From a virus, in the IMG/VR virus record IMGVR_UViG_3300007609_000054, positions 1 through 34,698 of that record: a DNA stretch of 34,698 nt; one strand, written 5' to 3'. Below are positions 28,044-34,698 of this stretch, in pieces. The notes under the pieces are model-generated. The model was given only the letters and a program-made list of their open reading frames with translations. It did not search any database and had not been told where the DNA came from. The first letter of the stretch is position 1. Every line of letters begins with the position of its first letter. Position numbers and translations under genes: made by a program.

Positions 28044-28580
28044 ATTGGCTTGCGCTCTCTCGTATAGCGCGAAATCATCCACGTAACGTTCCATGATATT
28101 GTCAATATCCTTGCGCTGTGCGATCTCGTTCCGATCAAACGCGCCACGGCTCTTGTTGGCATGTGGTATTTCACCACGAATGCCCAGCTCACGCATCATT
28201 TCGTCTAGATGTTCCATGGGCCAAAGCTTGACTTCGACATTCGGATCGTCAAGGAATTGGAAACTTGGACGGAAGATAAAATGTTGATAATACTGGTTAC
28301 TGGTGAGAAACTCATCAAGGCTGCGGTTTTTCAACCTGCCTTGTGCAACAAAGTTCAAACCACTAACAAACCTATCAAAAGGATGTCTGATCACAGTCCA
28401 GTATTCAACTGAGTCTGCACCATCTGGTTGTTTGTCTTTAAGATGATACTGTGCCTTCTTGAGACTCATATGTCCAAGTAAAGCCTGGCCACGCCACTTT
28501 TCTCGACCAATGCTCCAACGTGACTGGCATCCAGTTTTGGGAATATCGATAGTGAAGATATTTTGACTGGGCCATAGCAT
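28035..28580 (-). CDS. Sulfotransferase-like protein
   Basis: 181 aa from the ATG at 28580. The 5'-phosphosulfate-binding loop (IFTIDIPKTGCQSRWS, IPKTG at 13-17) and the 3'-phosphate-binding segment (YWTVIRHPFDRFVSGLNF, RHPFDR at 65-70) are in the order and spacing of Sulfotransfer_2-type enzymes. It would transfer sulfate from PAPS to an unknown acceptor. A TATAAATA lies just before the ATG, but it is made by the upstream gene's last codons. In-frame ATGs at 28646-28628 are possible. It is flanked by the ATP-grasp-like gene and the amidase, so it is probably late. Confidence 0.72.
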   Translation of the reverse strand: MLWPSQNIFTIDIPKTGCQSRWSIGREKWRGQALLGHMSLKKAQYHLKDKQPDGADSVEYWTVIRHPFDRFVSGLNFVAQGRLKNRSLDEFLTSNQYYQHFIFRPSFQFLDDPNVEVKLWPMEHLDEMMRELGIRGEIPHANKSRGAFDRNEIAQRKDIDNIMERYVDDFALYERAQANFR

Positions 28581-28584
28581 GTGA

Positions 28585-29232
28585 TTATTTATAAAAAAAT
28601 CCAGTTCGCTTAATGGGCAGATGTCCATCAGCATCGTCAGGATCATGTTGTAGATGATATCCTAACTCGAACATTTGTTGGTGCTCATCTTTAGTCGAAT
28701 CTGACCAAATTGGTACAATCTCTGTTGCATCCCCGGGAAAGTCAATGCCAGGACGCAGGTGTATTTCAATAATATGTCCGTCGATGAACTCTATGTTGAT
28801 TCGTGGCACGTTTTCAAACTCTTGAATCCAACCTGGTATGTGAAGTTGGGGAGGTACTATGCGTTGCCATTTAGTAAACCTAAAGAGCTCAACATCGTCG
28901 ACCTCGCCTTGTGCAGCAAATACAGGCACCAACATATTACCTTGCCACGCATAATCCACAGTGATGTGCGACCCTTGAAAGAATTCACACCAAAACTCTC
29001 CTGGGCGCACACTATAGTTGTCGCCTGACTCAAGACGCATACGGCGAGCACCTACGCCCATTCCACTGAGATTATATGTGGGTCTTACTATATAATCGCC
29101 TTCATAGGGTATAGCTATACCAGCAGGGCCAGCAATATAGTTCAGTCGCAGCGCTAGGGCTAGTTTGTTGAAGACCCATCTATGTTCTGGATATGCAATC
29201 CATGCATCACTGTCATACGTGATGTTAGACAA
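28585..29232 (-). CDS. ATP-grasp-like protein
   Basis: 215 aa. Three segments fit an ATP-grasp fold: IVRPTYNLSGMGVGARRM at 48-65 (small glycine-rich lid), PGEFWCEFFQGSHITVDY at 77-94 (hinge/adenine region), and RINIEFIDGHIIEIHLRPG at 144-162, with the Asn-Glu-Glu metal-binding pattern. It is shorter than most ATP-grasp ligases. If active, it would ligate a carboxylate to an amine or thiol. It overlaps the nucleotidyltransferase gene by 8 nt and is followed by the sulfotransferase gene. The substrate is unknown. Confidence 0.6.
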   Translation of the reverse strand: MSNITYDSDAWIAYPEHRWVFNKLALALRLNYIAGPAGIAIPYEGDYIVRPTYNLSGMGVGARRMRLESGDNYSVRPGEFWCEFFQGSHITVDYAWQGNMLVPVFAAQGEVDDVELFRFTKWQRIVPPQLHIPGWIQEFENVPRINIEFIDGHIIEIHLRPGIDFPGDATEIVPIWSDSTKDEHQQMFELGYHLQHDPDDADGHLPIKRTGFFYK

Positions 29233-29842
29233 TCTTCTCTCGCATCAGCTGATGGATGCCTTCATCATAGTCACCATAAAGACCTTTGATCATACGTGCT
29301 TGTGTACTTTCGTCGGCGTTCGCGAAGTCTGCGCGGAATTCAGTTGCACTGCGCATTGGTGAACCCAATACTTTGAAACTAAAAGTTGGCACAGTAACCA
29401 CATAACCATGCTGAGAAAGCGGCTTGAGGTCAGCTTGATTCTTCTTGTATGGTTGTAGGTAGCTTGGGCTACCGTCTTTCTTGGGCTTGAAACTGAAGCG
29501 TGGATCTTCAGCCATGTCCTTCTCACTTACAGCAAACAACAATGCAGTGCTGTTGGCATCATACTTACTGACGATTTCATCAGCACGATATGGGTTCTTG
29601 ACTTGTACAATCTTGTCGCTGGCAACACCAGCAAACATGAACAAGCGCTTCTTTTCCTGGAAGTTGAAAGGACTGCGGGGCGGATCTACTTTGTCGCTAG
29701 TAGCCACATAAGCTTCGCCAAATTTGTTGGTAAGCCATTGCCACATCTGCATGTGTCCTATATGAGGCGGCTGATATCTACCGCTCATCAACACGAGTTT
29801 CTTGAGCCTGGCGTCCTCACGGATAATGTCTTCAACTAACAT
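29225..29842 (-). CDS. Nucleotidyltransferase (NMNAT/cytidylyltransferase superfamily)
   Basis: 205 aa. The nucleotide-binding motif GRYQPPHIGHMQMW is at 21-34, and SPMRSATEFRADF near 163-175 corresponds to the family's SxxxxR motif. The N-terminus MLVEDIIREDARLKK is like the short charged leaders of neighbouring genes. It may act in NAD metabolism or activate a precursor for the adjacent ATP-grasp and sulfotransferase proteins. The ATG overlaps the previous stop (TAATG). It is the third nucleotidyltransferase in the window. Confidence 0.78.
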   Translation of the reverse strand: MLVEDIIREDARLKKLVLMSGRYQPPHIGHMQMWQWLTNKFGEAYVATSDKVDPPRSPFNFQEKKRLFMFAGVASDKIVQVKNPYRADEIVSKYDANSTALLFAVSEKDMAEDPRFSFKPKKDGSPSYLQPYKKNQADLKPLSQHGYVVTVPTFSFKVLGSPMRSATEFRADFANADESTQARMIKGLYGDYDEGIHQLMREKIV

Positions 29843-30168
29843 TACTTATCAGCCCCTGTCAGCTTGGCGTGTAGGCGGGCTTGAAACTTCTTGAGTTGGT
29901 TGCCCAAACGTCCATCCATGTTGTCCTTGGCGATGTTGATTAGATTAGGCAGAGCATTGTGCATGAGATATTCTTTGCTCTCTTTGCTGAGTGGAACACG
30001 ATATACATTACCAGCTTCAGCTGCTCGCTGCATTTCATCAGCCAACATCTTTTTGCCTTCAGGGCTGTCTTCATCAACAGTGTCGACGTCAACTGCCCAG
30101 AGTTCATGAAAGATACGACGAGGAATTCTTGTGTTCCTGACTTTTTCTTTCAGTTCGATCAATCGCAT
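29842..30168 (-). CDS. Hypothetical protein, 108 aa
   Basis: Starts MRLIELKEKVRNTRIPRRIF and is largely helical (SKESKEYLMHNALPNLINIA). It follows directly after the giant gene (TAA then ATG with no gap). The MRLIEL start resembles N-termini common among T4-like head-associated proteins, but this is weak. The function is unknown. Confidence 0.7.
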   Translation of the reverse strand: MRLIELKEKVRNTRIPRRIFHELWAVDVDTVDEDSPEGKKMLADEMQRAAEAGNVYRVPLSKESKEYLMHNALPNLINIAKDNMDGRLGNQLKKFQARLHAKLTGADK

Positions 30169-33100
30169 TTAGCAATTCCAATCTCGTCTTGACTTGCAAA
30201 TCGGCTTGTCTGGGTCTTTGCGGCAGTCAATGTTGTGTTGGTCCATCTGGCCTTTGCTGCGGGCACAATAGCTGGTACGACGCTTACCACCACCGGGCTG
30301 AGCCCGCTTTAGATTGCTACCGTGCTTGCGGTTGTAAGCCTTTCGTTCAGCATCGCTCATACCGCCTTCTTTTTCATTTACTGGTTTTTTATCACAATTA
30401 GAGCAATACCAACCGTTTTTAGTATTGACTATTGTGTTTTTACCACATTTACCACATCGTTTACCTTCTTTTTCTGCGGCAGCCGCCTCGTTTGTTACTT
30501 GGTGTACTTCATAATCACCAGCTGCTTCACTGTCAGCCCATCGATTGAATGCCTGCTCGTTCCGGAAACGCTTGCGGAATGGTTTGCTGTTCATGCCCTT
30601 GACACCCTTGACAACGATGGTTTGGTCGGGATCAAGACCACGTTCATAGCTGGCGCCTTCAAATTGGCGTGGCTTGTGTTCGCCGACTGTGAGCTCAACG
30701 TCGCCAGCACTGTATGACTTACCACGTGCGAGCTCTCTAGCTGCATTGGTGAGGTCTAGATCTCTTAGTCCTAGGTTGGCAGATCGTAGTTCACGAGCAA
30801 GGTGATGCATTTTGGCACCATCTTGCATCTTGATCTGCTTGACAGCACGGCCACCCTTGCTCACAGTGATCACTTTGCCAAATGATGGCATAGCTTCGTC
30901 AACCTTGCGCTGTTCTTTACTTCTTGCTTCTCGTTCTGCTCTACGCTTTTCGGCTCTTTTTCTCTGTGCTTCGATCTCACGCTTGGTTGGTTCTTTTGAA
31001 CCACCAGCCCAACCATATGCAGTTTTGAATCGGCGTCCTTCTTCAACACCTTCTGACTCAGGAACACAGTTGGGAACCTCTTTGCCGTTCTTCTTTTTCA
31101 TGCCAAGCTGGCGGTAACCTTTCCAGCATGGATCATCATCTTCAAGCAGACCTTGGTCTGCTTTGTAAAGGATATCGCTAACAATACCTAAGACCTTCTC
31201 TTTTACGCCGTAAGGCTTGAGGTCTGGCATAGCGCGCTCGATGCGGTCCATGATTTCGTGTGTTGGCATACGCTTGCCTGAGGCAGTGCTTTCTTTCGCC
31301 ACTGATCGTGCAATCTTATGTGCTTTCTTGATAGTTGACTTCTTTAGTGGTGGTTTATCGCCGGTTGATTTTTTGGCTTGTGCCATGCCGATTGCATAAT
31401 CACTGTCTGTTGGTTCGCTTTCACCCATCATTGGTTCTTTGCGAATCCAATATACTAGCTTACCTGCTGGTATTGTTTCATCGCCTTGTGTAGGACGAAT
31501 TTTATTTTTGAGTTTATGCAAGCGAGGATCACGCCCTTCTTCTGCTGCACCTGAAAACGCAATTGCTTCTTCATAATTACGCCCAAATGATTTGATTTCA
31601 CCAGCGTCATTCATTGCATATACTGTTCCTAGCATTACCTCCCAGATAGCTGGGCGATGGCCACGGGTTGGTTTACGGCGTGGAGCATCTGGCAACCCAG
31701 GGAGGTAATTTTCTGCGATTTCGACGTCGTTCTCTTGCAAGTCCTGAACATGAACGCCATGTTCCTTGGCTGCTTTTTCAGCACTGAAGCCGCGCTTCAT
31801 CATGCGCTTTGCTTTGTTAATGTTACGCTGACGTGCAGCATTATCACGCTTTACGGCTGCGCTTGCTGTTTCACGCCCGTCTTCTTCTAAGTCACCATCA
31901 TAGACCATCTTGCCGCCATCTAGCTCATAACGTTTCTGTCCGTTCTTGGTGTCAACCTTACGCACTGTGCCTGTCTTGCGACGCTTGGTCTTGATGTTGC
32001 GATACTTGACCTTGTCGCCTACTTCGGCTTCGTTTGTGCTCATCTTGCTGACTTTTTGCGTTATTGGGTCATAAACCCATTCATTGCCATCTATGTCTTT
32101 GACTGCTACATTGCGGTCATCAGTCCAGCCAATGCTGCTGATTTGCTTGCTGGCAAACTTACGCTTGATTTGAGGATATACATCATCAAGTGAAAAATCG
32201 TTACGAGGATCTTCTCCGTTGATAATATAACGCTGATATAGGTCCCTGAGCTCGTCATTAGTATATGCTATTGTGTTGTACTTTGGTGAAACGGCTTTCT
32301 TATACTCACCTGATGCGACCAGTTTCTTAGCAATACGACGCTGTAGCTCACCTATTTCAGGAAAGCCAAGAGCCTTCATCATTTTAGAAATGAGCTTATC
32401 ACCTAAGTTTGGCTTGTAGTCAGGATCTTTAGCAACTCGTTCAATGAACTCTGGGCTTGTAAGCATTAGCTTAATTTTTATTATACGTGGATCTGTATTT
32501 TCGCCATCTATCCTCTTGAATGCCTTCATGCCAGTCCCAAGACCAGCTTCACGAACAAAGTTTAGGAACGCACCACCGCGCTCTCCCCACTTATCTGCCA
32601 TCGCACTTGGGTCGGCCTCGCCTGCTTTTACAGCGGCCATGTCCTGCTGAAACTCACGATCCGTGTATAGTTTTTGCCCACGTTCACTGCGCTGTTCCTT
32701 TTTCTTGAGGAAGTTGTTGATAACATCACGTGGATCACGCACCTCTGTGGTAGGCGGATGCACTTCCTTGCCAGCGCTCATGACCTTCTTTGCTTTGCTG
32801 AGATCACGAACTGTCTGTTGCAACTCCATCTTATAGCTGTGGATGTACTCTTTACCTGATGAAAGTTTTTCTTCGGCATTAGCCAATACTTCATCGATGT
32901 CGCCCTGCCATTGTGCAACTACCTCACCACGACTCCAGCCTAGACGCTTGGTATACTGATCGATCATTCTTTTAAGGTGCTGAGGGTTGCTGCCAGGAGT
33001 ATCTTTGTAATGGAATAGAGTCCAATCAGTGCCCTCTGGGTCTTTAAGTAGGTAGGTTGTGGTTCCTGTTGAAGTATAGCGTCCCTTATCGTCATGCCAG

Positions 33101-33507
33101 CCCTCCGCGACTTCTCTCTCAGGTGCAAACTCTGGAGAAACAAGGTAGTCGTAATAGTAACGATCACCGTCGCCCACCTGATCAGTAACGTCGTCACGAA
33201 CACCGATCAGCTTGTCGTCCATGTACAACCCGCCAGTATGTGGATTGAAATGTGCACCTTGCTTTTCAAGGTCGTAAAATGCTCGCTTGTCAACCTTTAC
33301 AAAACTATTAACATCTTCTTCTACAGGACCATAGCCTTTTGGTGTAACGTCTTTTGTCTTGCGCTTGGTTGTTGCCAAACGTTCAGCACCATCCTTGCCA
33401 AGACGCTTTTTGGCGTCAGGTGTCCAATCTCCATCATCCCCCACAAACTTAGCAAGGTGTGGAGGCAGCCCTTCATTCTTCTGGTTTCTGACGTCACGAA
33501 TCTTCAT
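30169..33507 (-). CDS. Giant multidomain virion-type protein, 1112 aa
   Basis: A very long, charged protein, probably virion-associated. Recognisable parts: an N-terminal basic region; a helical segment near 200-260; a long ordered region near 310-500 (FLNFVREAGLGTGMKAFKRI, PRIIKIKLMLTSPEFIERVA); a Tudor/SH3-like patch (VGDKVKYRNIKTKRRKTGTV); a short module with CWKGYRQLGMKKKNGKEVPN; a zinc ribbon near the end (CGKCGKNTIVN, then WYCSNC); and a C-terminal Cys/basic motif (RRTSYCARSKGQMDQHNIDC...SRRDWNC) of a kind I associate with DUF6321 in marine phages. Several modules recur in phage head proteins. It may be packaged and injected, or processed. Its ATG overlaps the previous stop (TAATG). Confidence 0.75.
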   Translation of the reverse strand: MKIRDVRNQKNEGLPPHLAKFVGDDGDWTPDAKKRLGKDGAERLATTKRKTKDVTPKGYGPVEEDVNSFVKVDKRAFYDLEKQGAHFNPHTGGLYMDDKLIGVRDDVTDQVGDGDRYYYDYLVSPEFAPEREVAEGWHDDKGRYTSTGTTTYLLKDPEGTDWTLFHYKDTPGSNPQHLKRMIDQYTKRLGWSRGEVVAQWQGDIDEVLANAEEKLSSGKEYIHSYKMELQQTVRDLSKAKKVMSAGKEVHPPTTEVRDPRDVINNFLKKKEQRSERGQKLYTDREFQQDMAAVKAGEADPSAMADKWGERGGAFLNFVREAGLGTGMKAFKRIDGENTDPRIIKIKLMLTSPEFIERVAKDPDYKPNLGDKLISKMMKALGFPEIGELQRRIAKKLVASGEYKKAVSPKYNTIAYTNDELRDLYQRYIINGEDPRNDFSLDDVYPQIKRKFASKQISSIGWTDDRNVAVKDIDGNEWVYDPITQKVSKMSTNEAEVGDKVKYRNIKTKRRKTGTVRKVDTKNGQKRYELDGGKMVYDGDLEEDGRETASAAVKRDNAARQRNINKAKRMMKRGFSAEKAAKEHGVHVQDLQENDVEIAENYLPGLPDAPRRKPTRGHRPAIWEVMLGTVYAMNDAGEIKSFGRNYEEAIAFSGAAEEGRDPRLHKLKNKIRPTQGDETIPAGKLVYWIRKEPMMGESEPTDSDYAIGMAQAKKSTGDKPPLKKSTIKKAHKIARSVAKESTASGKRMPTHEIMDRIERAMPDLKPYGVKEKVLGIVSDILYKADQGLLEDDDPCWKGYRQLGMKKKNGKEVPNCVPESEGVEEGRRFKTAYGWAGGSKEPTKREIEAQRKRAEKRRAEREARSKEQRKVDEAMPSFGKVITVSKGGRAVKQIKMQDGAKMHHLARELRSANLGLRDLDLTNAARELARGKSYSAGDVELTVGEHKPRQFEGASYERGLDPDQTIVVKGVKGMNSKPFRKRFRNEQAFNRWADSEAAGDYEVHQVTNEAAAAEKEGKRCGKCGKNTIVNTKNGWYCSNCDKKPVNEKEGGMSDAERKAYNRKHGSNLKRAQPGGGKRRTSYCARSKGQMDQHNIDCRKDPDKPICKSRRDWNC

Positions 33508-34661
33508 TACTTCTTTTCCCTTAGTTCACGTAGCATGTTGCGATAAATCATCTTGGCTTTGAGTTGTGATTCATATAGATGAGCCTTCTCACCATCAAGT
33601 ATGACACCGTAGCCTTTTGCAGTATTCACAAACTCTCGCATCCAAATTGAAACATCTGAGCTGCCAATTTCCCAGACACGGCCGATTGAGTCAGCAACGT
33701 CTTGTGCGGCCAAGAACATGTCCTCGCTATGACCGCCTGGACCAATAATGCCGCGCAACTCTGCCCAATGTAGAACATCTTCTGCATGTACTTCTGAACC
33801 TTCATCCTCGTCACCATATTCCATAACTTCGGTTTCCATTGACAACATACTGTCTAGTTCACCTCCAACAGCATCAATATCAGCCATCTCGGGTGGGCCC
33901 ATGACGTCTGCTGTAGCTTCCGCATCTCGTACCCCGCTGTATTCGAGGTAATGCTTGACAGTGTCAATGTAATCTGCTGCTTTGGTGATCTTTGCCTGCA
34001 CCCATGGCTCGAGGTTGTCTGTGTCCTGGATCATGCGGTGTAGTTCAACGCTGTACTTGGCTAGATCGTATAGCTGACGCTTGGCCATGAAGCCATCGTC
34101 ATCGACATCGTCAAGAACGCCTTCTGTTAGTTTTGACTCAAACAGCCCGCTTTCTATTTTATTGCGGATTTGCTTAACAAATTTCTTATGGTTTGGATCT
34201 CTTGGGTCGATTTTGACAGCATAATACCAAACACCCCCAGGATTTCCTACCTCAATAGTATTGTCATAATGGTCAAATTCATGATAATCATCAGATCTGA
34301 TCATTGTCATGCTGGTGTTACCAAAAGTCTTTTGAAACCAACGCATAACCTTGTCGTTTGATTCATCACTATAATCTTCTTTGACTTCGTCTTTCTTACC
34401 GCTGTGACCTTTAAGTAGCTTGTGAATATTCTTGGCACCCTTTTTGCCAACACCCGCCTTCTTGATTTCCTTGTCAACAGCATCTTTGTTGTATTCAGCT
34501 TCCTTCAAGGTAGCAACTGCATTGCCAGCATAGTTTGGCTTGCTGCGGCATTTAGCCTTGGCTTCTTTTTCATCACGTGCCTTGATGGTGCAAGTTGATT
34601 CCTTGCCACTTGTGGTCTTATATGTAACCTTGAAAGGCTTGAGTTCACTCGCTTTTGTCAT
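33507..34661 (-). CDS. Large virion-type phage protein, 384 aa
   Basis: The N-terminus is a small basic beta unit (FKVTYKTTSGKESTCTIKAR). The centre contains DDDGFMAKRQLYDLAKYSVE followed by LHRMIQDTDNLEPWVQAKIT and AADYIDTVKHYLEY. I recognise this block from conserved T4-like marine phage proteins of unknown function. The C-terminal half is acidic and then helical (AKMIYRNMLRELREKK). Neighbouring genes suggest a structural or head-associated role. The start at 34661 lies within the end of the next upstream frame. Confidence 0.72.
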   Translation of the reverse strand: MTKASELKPFKVTYKTTSGKESTCTIKARDEKEAKAKCRSKPNYAGNAVATLKEAEYNKDAVDKEIKKAGVGKKGAKNIHKLLKGHSGKKDEVKEDYSDESNDKVMRWFQKTFGNTSMTMIRSDDYHEFDHYDNTIEVGNPGGVWYYAVKIDPRDPNHKKFVKQIRNKIESGLFESKLTEGVLDDVDDDGFMAKRQLYDLAKYSVELHRMIQDTDNLEPWVQAKITKAADYIDTVKHYLEYSGVRDAEATADVMGPPEMADIDAVGGELDSMLSMETEVMEYGDEDEGSEVHAEDVLHWAELRGIIGPGGHSEDMFLAAQDVADSIGRVWEIGSSDVSIWMREFVNTAKGYGVILDGEKAHLYESQLKAKMIYRNMLRELREKK

Positions 34662-34698
34662 CTTTTTTCTCCATAGCGGGACGACGAATCATCTTGCT
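34645..34698 (-). CDS. C-terminal fragment of an upstream gene, cut by window edge
   Basis: An open minus-strand frame enters the window and reads KMIRRPAMEKKDDKSE before a TGA. It overlaps the start of 33507-34661 by 17 nt, as operon neighbours here do. Only the last 17 codons are visible, so no product can be assigned. Confidence 0.35.
   Translation of the reverse strand, partial: SKMIRRPAMEKKDDKSE

Noticed and set aside
28586-28593. TATAAATA just upstream of the sulfotransferase ATG as a late promoter.
   Set aside because: The sequence is formed by the last Tyr-Lys-stop codons of the upstream gene and is only a few nt from the ATG, so coincidence is likely.
1-34698. tRNA genes, CRISPR arrays and insertion sequences.
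   Set aside because: Nothing resembling cloverleaf arms with a CCA end, regularly spaced repeats, or transposase motifs was noticed on either strand by reading; a dedicated scan could still find a tRNA.

Overview
The window looks like part of a large tailed dsDNA phage of the T4 superfamily (myovirus type). The evidence is a family-B DNA polymerase, a gp45-type sliding clamp, a T4 RNase H/FEN-type exonuclease, a DsbA-like DNA-binding protein, thymidine kinase, three free-standing homing endonucleases, T4-style TATAAATA late-promoter boxes, and virion-type proteins at the right edge. Almost everything is encoded on the minus strand; the main exceptions are the three homing endonucleases. The host cannot be read from the sequence. 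Consensus sigma70 promoters (TTGACA-N17-TATATT) suggest a Gram-negative, probably proteobacterial, host.

Layout from left to right. (1) 1-3050: compact operons of small unknown early genes, each led by a near-identical early promoter module. (2) 3050-9100: conserved phage hypotheticals, an HNH endonuclease, RNase H, a GIY-YIG endonuclease and a lipoprotein/secreted-like small protein. (3) 9100-20600: a metabolic block with S-adenosylmethionine synthetase, QueE, peptide deformylase, thymidine kinase, FolE (carrying a second HNH insertion), a GT-B glycosyltransferase, a nucleotidyltransferase-cupin fusion, a DpdA-like guanine transglycosylase, a QueD-like protein, another nucleotidyltransferase and the sliding clamp. 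(4) 20600-24600: DNA polymerase, DsbA-like protein and small genes. (5) 24600-27200: a second set of early operons using the same promoter module. (6) 27200-34698: probable late genes, including an amidase endolysin with an SH3 domain, a sulfotransferase, an ATP-grasp-like protein, a nucleotidyltransferase and very large virion-type proteins.

Two themes stand out. First, FolE, QueD-like, QueE and DpdA together predict replacement of DNA guanine by a 7-deazaguanine. No QueC is visible here, so the base could remain at the carboxy (CDG) stage or QueC may lie elsewhere. MetK could feed SAM to QueE, and the glycosyltransferase and nucleotidyltransferases embedded in the block could act on the base or on a surface glycan. 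Second, both HNH endonucleases sit in the same geometry. Each lies antisense at the extreme 3' end of a minus-strand gene, with the two stop codons sharing the tetramer TTAG. A diverged second copy of that gene's C-terminus is stranded on the far side of the HNH gene. This looks like a mobile cassette that replaces the tail of its target gene instead of disrupting it.

Other points: the DNA polymerase appears to start at a CTG codon 80 codons upstream of its first ATG; a Shine-Dalgarno-masking hairpin precedes the 4288-4599 gene; the dpdA promoter lies within a 13-bp inverted repeat; and two genes may be leaderless. No tRNA, CRISPR or insertion sequence was seen, and no gene-free stretch exceeds 300 bases.
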